Notes under the pieces: model-generated
Databases searched by the model: none
What the model was told of the DNA's origin: nothing
What the model saw: the letters and a program-made list of their open reading frames with translations, nothing else
From: a bacterium
GTDB taxonomy: Bacteria; Patescibacteriota; Minisyncoccia; JACQLN01
Direction: 5' to 3'
Length of the DNA stretch: 26,506 bases
Assembly: GCA_030697855.1 (NCBI GenBank)
Contig: JAUYOU010000091.1
Span: 1-26,506, forward strand
Translations under genes and position numbers: made by a program
Part shown: positions 6,522 to 13,220 of the stretch, one piece after another
Layout: every line of letters starts with the position of its first letter
Position numbering within the stretch: the stretch's first letter is position 1

Positions 6522-7727
6522 TTATTTTAGAATAATCTCTAGTGCTTTATCAAGTTGTGGATCCCTTAAATTTTCTATATCGTCTTTGGTAAATTCAACT
6601 TTAACATCGGCCTCTAAACCTTCGTGCATAATAGATTTACCAGAAGGTGTTAACCATTTAGCAATAGTAACTTTTAAACTAGTGCCTTCGCGCATATTTT
6701 CTAACTGTTGCACCGAACCCTTGCCAAAACTCTTACCACCTATTAATTTTACTTTTTTGTTGTCGCGCAAAGCTCCGGCTAAAATTTCCGAAGCTGAAGC
6801 CGAGCCTTCATTAATTAAAACAACCATCGGCATATTTTTTAAAACAGAGTTACCACTAGCTAAATATTTTTTAGATGGCGTACCATTGCCAAAATCTTCT
6901 ATAGCCACTACACTTTCTGCGTCCATAAACCAACCAGCAATATCTTGAGAAACTTCTAAATAACCCCCAGGGTTATTTCTTAAATCTAAAACAATTCTAT
7001 CGGCTGGGCTTCGTAAAACATCCAGCACCGCTTTTCTAAATTCAGAAGGTGCGGTTTCACCGAAATTAAATAATTGAATATAGGCGATTTTATCGTTTTT
7101 AAGTTGCCATTTAGCAGTAGGAATTTTAATGTCGTCGCGCACAATGCTTATTTCTTTTACAGCATCATCACCCGCCCGGCTTATGGTTAATTTAACCGCA
7201 GTACCTTTGTGCCCGCGTATCAAACTAACCGCTTCGCTTATACCCATATCGGCAGTAATCGTATCATTAATTTTTAAAATTTTATCGCCCGCCCTTAAAC
7301 CAGCTTTTTGAGCCGGAGAATCTTCTAAGGGCGAAATAACCGTTAGAATTTCTTTTCTAATGCCAATTTCGGCGCCAATCCCGCCAAAAGAACCCGAAAC
7401 ATCGTCTTTAAACTGTTTAGCCTCTACCGGTTCAAAAAAGGTTGTATAGGGGTCTTTAAGCGATTTAACCATACCGTCTATAGCGCCATAGACCATTTTC
7501 TTTTTATCCAAACTAGACCTATCTACATATTTATCTTGAATGATCTTCCAAGCATCCCAAAACAAACTAAAGTCTACATCATCGGGCTGATTTAAAGCTT
7601 TATTACCCACCCCCTCTATCGAATATATTGAAGGCACTTGGCTTTTGCCATAATAAAAACCGCCATAAAAAGCGGTGCCCACAAGGGCTAAAGCGAAGAC
7701 AAATAAACTGGCTGATTTTCTATTCAT
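6522..7727 (-). CDS. S41-family C-terminal processing protease (CtpA/CtpB-like)
   Basis: This is a membrane-anchored serine protease acting outside the cytoplasmic membrane, which trims or degrades proteins from their C-termini. The 401 residues show an N-terminal membrane anchor (about 5-27), a PDZ domain (about 113-200, with GIGAEIG and SPAQKAGLRAGDKIL), and the peptidase domain with DLRNNPGGYL, the GSASASEI nucleophile loop (likely Ser311) and GKSFGKGSVQ carrying the Lys336 and Gln340 of the Ser-Lys-Gln triad; the spacing fits B. subtilis CtpB. There is no SD. A 27-residue membrane ORF ends seven bases upstream and probably shares its mRNA. The substrate is unknown. Confidence 0.94.
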   Translation of the reverse strand: MNRKSASLFVFALALVGTAFYGGFYYGKSQVPSIYSIEGVGNKALNQPDDVDFSLFWDAWKIIQDKYVDRSSLDKKKMVYGAIDGMVKSLKDPYTTFFEPVEAKQFKDDVSGSFGGIGAEIGIRKEILTVISPLEDSPAQKAGLRAGDKILKINDTITADMGISEAVSLIRGHKGTAVKLTISRAGDDAVKEISIVRDDIKIPTAKWQLKNDKIAYIQLFNFGETAPSEFRKAVLDVLRSPADRIVLDLRNNPGGYLEVSQDIAGWFMDAESVVAIEDFGNGTPSKKYLASGNSVLKNMPMVVLINEGSASASEILAGALRDNKKVKLIGGKSFGKGSVQQLENMREGTSLKVTIAKWLTPSGKSIMHEGLEADVKVEFTKDDIENLRDPQLDKALEIILK

Positions 7728-7734
7728 TTTTATA

Positions 7735-7818
7735 TTACTTTTTCCTTTTTTTAAGATTAAAAAAATACGCCCAAACCAATCCCAAAATTATAGCTATTCC
7801 AAAATAAAAAAGATACAT
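7735..7818 (-). CDS. 27-residue single-pass membrane protein upstream of the protease
   Basis: This short ORF encodes MYLFYFGIAIILGLVWAY, then FFNLKKRKK: one hydrophobic helix and a basic tail, so probably a membrane peptide with its C-terminus in the cytoplasm. Its only possible ATG lies about nine bases after the predicted transcript start from the promoter at 7834-7861, and it stops seven bases before the S41 protease ATG, which suggests a two-gene operon and possibly translational coupling. It has no SD. It could be a leader peptide, a small partner of the protease, or a chance ORF; the clean helix-plus-basic-tail design favours a real protein. Confidence 0.5.
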   Translation of the reverse strand: MYLFYFGIAIILGLVWAYFFNLKKRKK

Positions 7819-7833
7819 ATATTTAACTTAATG

Positions 7834-7861
7834 ATTCTAGCATATAAGATTAAAGAGTAAA
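7834..7861 (-). promoter_or_regulatory. Promoter of the 27-aa ORF and S41 protease
   Basis: On the minus strand TTTACT, 16-base spacer, TAGAAT with TGC just before it (extended -10). It is divergent from the tRNA-Lys promoter and separated from it by only a few bases. Confidence 0.5.
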
Positions 7862-7864
7862 ACT

Positions 7865-7893
7865 TTGATTTTATTCCCAATTTCTGCTATTAT
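7865..7893 (+). promoter_or_regulatory. Promoter of the tRNA-Lys unit
   Basis: TTGATT, 17-base spacer, TATTAT with TGC just before it (extended -10). The predicted start near 7900 puts the partial tRNA copy at 7908 and three hairpins in a leader of about 120 bases before the mature tRNA. Confidence 0.55.
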
Positions 7894-7907
7894 TTTTTAG
7901 CATAAAT

Positions 7908-8023
7908 CCGCCCATAGCTCCCTCCTTCGCTCTCACTGTCGTTCGAGCTTCGGAAGGGCAAGTGGTTGTTATCCGACTCAACTTGTCCTTTGAAGCTCGG
8001 CTGATAAGCCGAGCATAGTAGGA
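7908..8023 (+). repeat. Structured tRNA leader beginning with a copy of the tRNA 5' end
   Basis: CCGCCCATAGCTC (7908-7920) matches the first 13 bases of the tRNA at 12 positions. Three hairpins follow: CCTTC/GAAGG (7924-7957), GGGCAAGT/ACTTGTCC (7956-7988, one G-U) and GCTCGGCT/AGCCGAGC around GATA (7995-8014). No open reading frame is visible. Confidence 0.6.
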
Positions 8024-8096
8024 CCGCCCGTAGCTCAGTTGGCAGAGCAGCTCCCTTTTAAGGAGATGGTCGTAGGTTCGACTCCTACCGGGCGGA
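8024..8096 (+). tRNA. tRNA-Lys (anticodon UUU)
   Basis: The cloverleaf has acceptor arms CCGCCCG and CGGGCGG, D arm GCTC/GAGC, anticodon loop CTTTTAA giving UUU, T arm GTAGG-TTCGACT-CCTAC and discriminator A. The top pair of the anticodon stem is a G-A mismatch. No CCA is encoded, so it must be added after transcription. Parts of this tRNA are repeated on both sides. Confidence 0.93.
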
Positions 8097-8250
8097 CTTT
8101 TAGTCTAAAATTATCCACGGTAGGAGTCGAACCTTAACGAAGGGGTCGGGAAACGATTCGGTTTCCCGATGTGGAAATATTAAAACCGCAAGGTTTTAAA
8201 GAGTCGCGTTAGCGACGATGGGACGACTCCTACCGGGCGGACTTTTTTTG
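8097..8250 (+). repeat. Structured tRNA trailer ending with a copy of the tRNA 3' end
   Basis: The last 18 bases of the tRNA plus the following CTTTT recur exactly at 8224-8246 (23 identical bases with 8079-8101), then a T-run. An inverted copy of the T arm lies at 8119-8133 (GGTAGGAGTCGAACC); its first 11 bases can pair with the 3' copy (8224-8234). Enclosed are three hairpins: TCGGGAAAC/GTTTCCCGA (8147-8170), AAAACC-GCAA-GGTTTT (about 8184-8199) and GTCGC-GTTA-GCGAC (about 8203-8216). The whole resembles a four-way junction. No gene is visible. Confidence 0.6.
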
Positions 8251-8391
8251 TATTAAAAAATCCTCTATTCGTATCATTCGCATAGATTCGTCCCGACGCT
8301 TCTGTGCCTAATTATAAATCAAAGAAGTCGGGATCCCGATATCATTTATTTTAATTAAAATGTAATATCGGGATATATTGGCATCGTATAA
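8251..8391. repeat. Gene-free stretch with ATTCG words and two hairpins
   Basis: ATTCG occurs at 8267, 8276 and 8286. A hairpin TCCCGAC/GTCGGGA spans about 8291-8332, and CCCGATAT pairs with ATATCGGG across about 8335-8375. The sequence lies after the stop of the minus-strand membrane protein and may end its transcript, but no good T-run is seen. No coding sequence is visible. Confidence 0.4.
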
Positions 8392-8925
8392 CTAACTTCT
8401 CAAAAACAAAAACCCTAGCAAAGGTAAACCAGCCCAAATACCTCGGCTGATATCGCCCGAAAAAAGTTTATCTACCAAAGAAATATTGCTTAATACATCT
8501 ACATCCGTCACAAAGTTAAGTGCACTAGAAACCAAAAAACCGAGCGTAATAACCGAAAGCAAGGTCATTTTTATTCTGCCCGCATGGTCGTTGCTAGCCC
8601 CACCATATATACCTTTAGCAATTGTGGTGTAAAGCAAAAAGAAAATAGCTAAAACCGCGCCCAAGAAAATATAAACATTATTGCCATAAGCCAAAGCCCA
8701 ATCGAACGGTAGGGCTTGATACAACGCAGTAACAATATAGATAGCTACTGCCAACAATATAATCTTTCGCCTTTTTAAAAGCATAGAAACCAAAACCGAA
8801 GCTACCAAAAAACCAAGTATAAAATATGTATCCATTCTCTGCGCACCCAAAAAGAAAAGATCGAATTTAGAATTAATATTGCGAGACAAATCTACAAGTG
8901 AATTTAGAATACTAGACATAAACAT
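8392..8925 (-). CDS. Multi-pass membrane protein of unknown function (177 aa)
   Basis: I do not recognise the family. After a short amphipathic N-terminus (about 1-30) there are four or five hydrophobic segments, at about 33-50, 55-70, 82-104, 118-140 and 158-175, with positive charges (LLKRRKII; GRIKM) between some of them. A second in-frame Met (MSSILNS, 8919) is an equally good start. No SD is present, and a TAAAAT box sits only a few bases upstream, so it may be leaderless. Homologues may well exist in related genomes; nothing in the context gives a role. Confidence 0.7.
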   Translation of the reverse strand: MFMSSILNSLVDLSRNINSKFDLFFLGAQRMDTYFILGFLVASVLVSMLLKRRKIILLAVAIYIVTALYQALPFDWALAYGNNVYIFLGAVLAIFFLLYTTIAKGIYGGASNDHAGRIKMTLLSVITLGFLVSSALNFVTDVDVLSNISLVDKLFSGDISRGIWAGLPLLGFLFLRS

Positions 8926-8949
8926 ATTTTAACATAAAACCCTGCTAGT

Positions 8950-8996
8950 GAATTTCCGACTTATTTTTTGACGCCAAGGGCGTCTTTCGGAAATTC
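8950..8996. repeat. Two-tier hairpin
   Basis: Outer stem GAATTTCCGA/TCGGAAATTC (10 bp) encloses an inner stem GACGCC/GGCGTC. It lies between the membrane protein start and the terminator of the next gene. It may be a dispersed intergenic repeat. Confidence 0.5.
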
Positions 8997-9005
8997 TACT
9001 ACGGG

Positions 9006-9041
9006 GCAAAAATAAAAACAGAGTGCTGTTTGGCACTCTGT
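9006..9041 (-). terminator. Terminator of the 106-aa orphan gene
   Basis: On the minus strand ACAGAGTGC pairs with GCACTCTGT, followed by TTTTTATTTTT. Confidence 0.85.
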
Positions 9042-9049
9042 AAACATCG

Positions 9050-9370
9050 CTAACAAACCAAGATAATATCCGCATCGGTCAAAAGAACATCGAAAGGATC
9101 TCTTCCTCCAACCTTTTCAAAATGAACCTTAATAAAAATATTTCTTTCAAAACTCACAATACGCCCACGAGCTTCTATGCCACCATAAAGAGCAGCTGCA
9201 ACAACATATAGATGATCGACATCTTTTTCTCTTTTCCTTTCATCACTTATATCCACAAGGACTTTACCTTCCTTTACCCATCCAACATTGATAGGTATTC
9301 TGGCAGGTTCTGCCCATTTCTGTATTTCCAGATGGCGATTAAAGATCATCTGATATACCGGTGGAAACAT
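9050..9370 (-). CDS. Small orphan protein A (106 aa), paralogue of 9533-9838
   Basis: I do not recognise the family. The C-terminal half (AAALYGGIEARGRIVSFERNIFIKVHF, then PFDVLLTDADIILVC) aligns with the neighbouring 101-aa protein, so the two genes are tandem paralogues. The shared part looks like a compact beta-rich domain; the N-terminal halves differ. A very strong SD (AAGGAGGAG four bases before ATG), a clear promoter (TTGACG-N17-TAACTA) and a terminator make this a complete single-gene cassette. There is no signal peptide or membrane helix. Confidence 0.75.
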   Translation of the reverse strand: MFPPVYQMIFNRHLEIQKWAEPARIPINVGWVKEGKVLVDISDERKREKDVDHLYVVAAALYGGIEARGRIVSFERNIFIKVHFEKVGGRDPFDVLLTDADIILVC

Positions 9371-9371
9371 A

Positions 9372-9383
9372 TCCTCCTCCTTG
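9372..9383 (-). promoter_or_regulatory. Strong ribosome binding site of orphan A
   Basis: On the minus strand CAAGGAGGAGGAT directly precedes the ATG. It is nearly a full anti-SD match, in sharp contrast with the SD-less housekeeping genes around it. Confidence 0.8.
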
Positions 9384-9430
9384 GCCCTAGGCCTTTTGGG
9401 TTTTAGAACTATCCTTTTCTGATTTATAGA

Positions 9431-9459
9431 TAGTTACACATATAACTAATATGCGTCAA
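9431..9459 (-). promoter_or_regulatory. Promoter of orphan A
   Basis: On the minus strand TTGACG, 17-base spacer, TAACTA. The leader (GGATAGTTCTAAAAC region) resembles the leader of orphan B, so promoter and gene were probably duplicated together. Confidence 0.6.
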
Positions 9460-9514
9460 ATAAAAAAGATGCTCCCGTTTTTTGGGAACATCTTTAACCA
9501 GCCTTTTGGGTTAA
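9460..9514 (-). terminator. Terminator of orphan B, with an adjoining hairpin
   Basis: AAAGATG-C-TCCC pairs with GGGA-A-CATCTTT (9465-9495), with the T-run on the minus strand side. A second stem, TTAACC/GGGTTAA (9494-9514), abuts it. Confidence 0.8.
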
Positions 9515-9532
9515 GAAAAAAAATAACAAAAT

Positions 9533-9838
9533 TTATGAAATCAATACAAGCTGTTCCTCTTTGTAAAGAACATCAAACGGAGTATTTTCTTCAGTAATCT
9601 GTCCAAAACGAACTCTCACAAAAACACTATCTTTACCTTCAACACATATAACAAAACCCTCGGCTCCTACACTACCAAACAAACTTCTAGCAGCCGAAAG
9701 AAGAGCTTGGTCATCTACTGCTGGATCGGGTCCTGGAAGTCTTCCTATGCCAACAAGTGCTTTATCTCCAATCCCCCTAACCCTTAACTTAGGACCCTTT
9801 TGGCACAATTCAAATATTCTTAAAATATTTGGGGTCAT
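9533..9838 (-). CDS. Small orphan protein B (101 aa), paralogue of 9050-9370
   Basis: I do not recognise the family. The conserved part ARSLFGSVGAEGFVICVEGKD, VFVRVRFGQ and PFDVLYKEEQLVLIS matches orphan A residue for residue at many hydrophobic and charged positions. The N-terminal half (LRVRGIGDKALVGIGRLPGPDPAVDD) is unrelated to A by eye. SD AAGGAG about seven bases before ATG, promoter TTGACT-N17-TATTAT and a terminator complete the cassette. Duplication followed by divergence of the first half, or swapping of the first half, are both possible. Confidence 0.75.
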   Translation of the reverse strand: MTPNILRIFELCQKGPKLRVRGIGDKALVGIGRLPGPDPAVDDQALLSAARSLFGSVGAEGFVICVEGKDSVFVRVRFGQITEENTPFDVLYKEEQLVLIS

Positions 9839-9892
9839 ATTCTCTCTCCTTGCGACTTAGATTTTTTAGAGCTATCCTTTTCCGATTTTGAG

Positions 9893-9921
9893 ATAATATA
9901 ACACGGTAATAATATAGTCAA
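9893..9921 (-). promoter_or_regulatory. Promoter of orphan B
   Basis: On the minus strand TTGACT, 17-base spacer, TATTAT. The leader contains GGAAAAGGATAGCTCTAAAA, echoed upstream of orphan A. Confidence 0.65.
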
Positions 9922-9938
9922 ATAAAAAGAGTACTAAT

Positions 9939-9970
9939 AAAACTATCGAGGTTTAGCCTCGATAGTTTTT
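9939..9970. terminator. Terminator of the hrcA-grpE-dnaK-dnaJ operon
   Basis: AAAACTATCGAGG pairs with CCTCGATAGTTTT around TTTAG. On the minus strand it follows and overlaps the dnaJ stop codon. Confidence 0.85.
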
Positions 9971-11036
9971 AAAGTTCCCCCGCTATTTCTTTAAGTGCCT
10001 TCTGGGCTTTACTAGAAAGTTTTTTTGGCGTACGGATATAAACTTCTACATATTGGTCGCCGCGACGTGAAGCTGAATACGGCATACCCTTGCCAGCCAG
10101 TTTAAAAATTGCACCAGATTCCGTGCCTGCTGGAATTTTTAAATCTACTTTACCATCTATTGTTTTTATTTCTGCATTTCCGCCAAAAACAACCATATCA
10201 AATGGAATTCCAATTTCACTATATAAATCAGCGCCATCGCGTTCAAAAAGTTCGTGTTCTTTTATATTTACTTTAATTTCTAGGTCTCCCGCCTCACCAC
10301 CACGAATTCCCTCTTCACCTTTGCCGTGTATACGCAAAACTCCACCTGTTTCTATGCCAGCTGGAATTGGAATAGAAAGTTTTTCTATTTTTCTTACCCT
10401 ACCTTCGCCAGAACAATCTTTACAAGCTTGTTCTGGATACTGACCTTCGCCTTGGCAGGTTGGGCAAACCGCAGTTTGAGAAAACACTCCAAAAAAAGTT
10501 CTTTGAGTTTTTTTAAGCTCGCCTACACCTTCGCAAGTTTTACATTTTATTTTTCCGGTACCGGGTTCCGTGCCATCGCCTTTGCAATGCATACAACGAA
10601 CTAGTTTTCTTAATTCCAACTCTTTAGCTATGCCTTTAAACGCCTCTTCTAAAGAAATTTCTAAACTTACGCCAATATCCCGCCCACGCTGGGCAACCTT
10701 GTGGCCGCGTTTAGAATTTCCTCCGCCAAAAAAATCGGAAAATATATCGCCCAAATCAAATTCAACATTGTTAAAATCAAAATTAGAAAAATCAAAACCG
10801 GCGGGTCCGCCTTGTGGACCGCCAAAACTTTCCGCCGTGCCAAAACGATCATACTGCGCGCGCTTATCGGGATTACCCAAAACTTGGTAGGCTTCGTTTA
10901 TTTCTTTAAACTTAGCTTCGTCGCCACCAGATTTGTCGGGATGGAATTTATGAGCTTTTTCTCTATAAGCTTTTTTAATATCGTCTTGAGTAGCTTCTTT
11001 GTTAACACCGAGTATGTTGTAATAGTCCTTTTTCAT
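9969..11036 (-). CDS. dnaJ: Chaperone DnaJ (Hsp40)
   Basis: DnaJ delivers unfolded clients to DnaK and stimulates its ATPase. The 355 residues carry a J domain with HPD at 32-34, a Gly/Phe-rich linker (about 65-107), and four zinc-binding CxxCxGxG repeats at 148-155, 165-172, 191-198 and 205-212. These are followed by the C-terminal client-binding domains (GDLEIKVNIKEHELFERDGADL). All four repeats are intact, so it is a type I DnaJ. It is the last gene of the heat-shock operon, with no SD and no clear promoter of its own. A long hairpin lies between dnaK and dnaJ. Confidence 0.97.
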   Translation of the reverse strand: MKKDYYNILGVNKEATQDDIKKAYREKAHKFHPDKSGGDEAKFKEINEAYQVLGNPDKRAQYDRFGTAESFGGPQGGPAGFDFSNFDFNNVEFDLGDIFSDFFGGGNSKRGHKVAQRGRDIGVSLEISLEEAFKGIAKELELRKLVRCMHCKGDGTEPGTGKIKCKTCEGVGELKKTQRTFFGVFSQTAVCPTCQGEGQYPEQACKDCSGEGRVRKIEKLSIPIPAGIETGGVLRIHGKGEEGIRGGEAGDLEIKVNIKEHELFERDGADLYSEIGIPFDMVVFGGNAEIKTIDGKVDLKIPAGTESGAIFKLAGKGMPYSASRRGDQYVEVYIRTPKKLSSKAQKALKEIAGEL

Positions 11037-11076
11037 ATTTTATCTATGAGCGAAGCGAGTAGTTATAAAATATAGA

Positions 11077-11127
11077 ACCCAGCACCTTTTAGAAGTATAA
11101 ATATATTACTTTCAAAAGGTGCTGGGT
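11077..11127 (-). promoter_or_regulatory. Long hairpin between dnaK and dnaJ
   Basis: ACCCAGCACCTTTT pairs with AAAAGGTGCTGGGT (14 bp), and an inner AAGTA/TACTT extends it. No T-run follows closely on the minus strand, so mRNA processing or stability is more likely than termination. A smaller GC-rich repeat (about 11140-11160, with a partner at about 11048-11060) lies beside it. Confidence 0.55.
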
Positions 11128-11167
11128 AAGGTTTTGTTACCGCTCGCTCTGCTCGCGGACAAAGCCC

Positions 11168-13099
11168 TTACTTATCCTTAAACTCACCTTCCTGCGGTTT
11201 CTCACCCTCATCCTCTTTCTTTTCTGGAGTAACCTCTGCGCCTTTGGCAGCTTCCGCTTGCTTATATAAATCCGCACCAAACTTTTGTATAGTTTGGCTC
11301 AAAACTTCTGTTTTAGATTTTATCACATCAATATCCGTCGAGTCTTTTACGCTTTTTAAATCTTCTAATTTTTCGTCTATTTCTTTTTTGGCTTCAGCTG
11401 GAACTTTTTCACCAAGGTCGCGCAAAGTTTTTTCGGTACTATAAACCAAAGTCTCTGCATTAATTTTTACTTCCGAAACTTCTTTCTTTTTAGCGTCTTC
11501 GGCCGCATAAAGTTCGGCTTCTTTTTTCATTCTTTCTATTTCTTCTTTAGATAAACCAGAAGAACCCTCTATGCGAATAGTTTGTGCCTTACCAGTAGCC
11601 TTATCTTTAGCAGAAACAGAAAGTATACCGTTAGCATCAATGTCTATTGTAACTTCTATTTGAGGTGTGCCACGCGGAGCTGGTGGAATGCCGTCTAAAA
11701 TAAATCTACCTAAAGTTTTGTTATCGGTAGCCATTGGGCGTTCACCTTGCAAAATATGAATTTCCACTTGAGGCTGACTATCAGCTGCAGTAGAAAAAAC
11801 TTGAGACTTAGAAGTTGGAATAGTTGTGTTTTTGGAAATTAGCACAGTCATTACTCCACCTAAAGTTTCTAAACCTAAAGATAACGGCGTAACATCTAGC
11901 AACAAAACATCTTTAACATCACCTTGTAAAATTCCAGCTTGGATAGCAGCACCCAATGCCACAACTTCATCTGGATTAATATTTTTATGAGCATCTTTGC
12001 CAAAAAGTTTTTTTACAGCTTCTTGCATAGCTGGCATTCTGGTTTGACCGCCTACTAAAATAACTTCGTTAATTTCCGAAATTTTAAAACCAGCTTCTTC
12101 TACTGTTTTTTTAGTAATCTCTACAGATTTTTCTATTTCATTTCTAACCAAATCTTCCAACTTAGCCCGAGAAAGATTCATTAAAAAATGCTTTGGACCG
12201 TTGGCATCTGTTGTTATAAAAGGAATATTTACTTCTGTTTCTAAAGATGAAGAAAGTTCGTGCTTAGCTCTTTCGGCGCCTTCCTTTAAACGCTGTAAAG
12301 CCAAAGTGTCTTTAGCAAGATCAATACCTTGATCCTTTCTAAACTCATCTATTAAATAATGAATTATTTTTTGGTCAAAATCATCGCCACCCAAGTGAGT
12401 GTCGCCTCCAACAGCTTTAACCTCTACCGTATTTTCGGATACTTCCAAAACAGAAACATCGAATGTACCACCACCAAAATCATAAACTACTATTTTTTCT
12501 TCCCGCCCTTGGCGAGGCTCGCCCGCATTCTGCGAGGCGGCTTTTTTCCCTATCCCAAATCCATAAGCCAAAGCAGCAGCCGTAGGCTCGTTTAAAATTC
12601 GGCTAACTTTTAAACCAGCAATTTCACCAGCTTCTTTAGTTGCTTTTCTTTGAGCATCGTTAAAATAGGCAGGAACGGTAATAACAGCTTCGGTAATTTT
12701 TTCGCCCAATCTGTCTTCGGCATCTTGTTTTAGTTTTTGCAAAACCATAGCCGCAACTTCTTGAGGTTTATACCAACGTTCTTGCATTTTAACTTCTACC
12801 GAACCATCGCTAGCTTTTCTAATTTCGTAAGGCAATAATTTTTTATCTCTCTGGACTTCGGAGTCATCAAAGTTTCTTCCAATTAAACGCTTAACAGAAA
12901 AAAGTGTATTCTGGCTGTTTGTTACAGCTTGTCTTTTAGCTAAAACTCCAACAACCCTTTCACCACCTTTTTGTATAGCAGCAATAGAAGGCGTAGTTCG
13001 GTTACCTTCTTTATTTTCTATAATTTTTGGCTCGCCCGCTTCCACTACTGCCATAGCGGAATTAGTTGTGCCTAAGTCTATTCCAAGTATTTTTGCCAT
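11168..13099 (-). CDS. dnaK: Chaperone DnaK (Hsp70)
   Basis: DnaK is the ATP-driven Hsp70 that binds exposed hydrophobic segments with DnaJ and GrpE. The 643 residues show phosphate 1 motif GIDLGTTNS at the N-terminus, EPTAAALAYG, phosphate 2 motif VYDFGGGTFDVSVLE, the VILVGGQTRMP adenosine motif, the DVTPLSLGLETLGG linker, the substrate domain, and an acidic tail. Residues about 185-200 (GKKAASQNAGEPRQGREEKI) are longer and more basic than usual and are encoded by a GC-rich palindromic sequence (12504-12541), probably a repeat inserted in frame. There is no SD. A long imperfect hairpin precedes the gene. Confidence 0.97.
   Translation of the reverse strand: MAKILGIDLGTTNSAMAVVEAGEPKIIENKEGNRTTPSIAAIQKGGERVVGVLAKRQAVTNSQNTLFSVKRLIGRNFDDSEVQRDKKLLPYEIRKASDGSVEVKMQERWYKPQEVAAMVLQKLKQDAEDRLGEKITEAVITVPAYFNDAQRKATKEAGEIAGLKVSRILNEPTAAALAYGFGIGKKAASQNAGEPRQGREEKIVVYDFGGGTFDVSVLEVSENTVEVKAVGGDTHLGGDDFDQKIIHYLIDEFRKDQGIDLAKDTLALQRLKEGAERAKHELSSSLETEVNIPFITTDANGPKHFLMNLSRAKLEDLVRNEIEKSVEITKKTVEEAGFKISEINEVILVGGQTRMPAMQEAVKKLFGKDAHKNINPDEVVALGAAIQAGILQGDVKDVLLLDVTPLSLGLETLGGVMTVLISKNTTIPTSKSQVFSTAADSQPQVEIHILQGERPMATDNKTLGRFILDGIPPAPRGTPQIEVTIDIDANGILSVSAKDKATGKAQTIRIEGSSGLSKEEIERMKKEAELYAAEDAKKKEVSEVKINAETLVYSTEKTLRDLGEKVPAEAKKEIDEKLEDLKSVKDSTDIDVIKSKTEVLSQTIQKFGADLYKQAEAAKGAEVTPEKKEDEGEKPQEGEFKDK
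12504..12541. repeat. GC-rich palindromic insert in dnaK
   Basis: CCGCC at the left pairs with GGCGG at the right, and GGCGAG-G-CTCGCC is an inner palindrome. It encodes AASQNAGEPRQGR in a surface-loop region just before the conserved VYDFGGGTFDV strand. It shares CCTTGGCGA with the insert in the phosphohexomutase gene. Its GC content is far above the surrounding gene. Confidence 0.6.
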
Positions 13100-13130
13100 T
13101 TTTATTTTTTATATCAAGAAAATATTGTTA

Positions 13131-13192
13131 CGAGCAGCATTATGGAGAAGACTATTTAATATCAATAAAGAGGCTCCATATCGTCTGCGAGG
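13131..13192 (-). promoter_or_regulatory. Hairpin between grpE and dnaK
   Basis: CGAGCAGCATTATGGAG pairs imperfectly with CTCCATATCGTCTGCGAG around an AT-rich loop. It may be a processing site that sets different levels of grpE and dnaK mRNA, as known for some heat-shock operons; that role is inferred. Confidence 0.45.
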
Positions 13193-13220
13193 AATAATAT
13201 TTTTTTGAAAGAATTTGAAT

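Noticed and set aside
8251..8391. Second tRNA or small RNA gene after the tRNA-Lys unit
   Set aside because: Only simple hairpins are seen; no cloverleaf or promoter could be built from the sequence.
10090..10890. Long plus-strand ORFs opposite dnaJ
   Set aside because: They are shadows of the zinc-finger and Gly-rich coding sequence, with no promoter, SD or family features.
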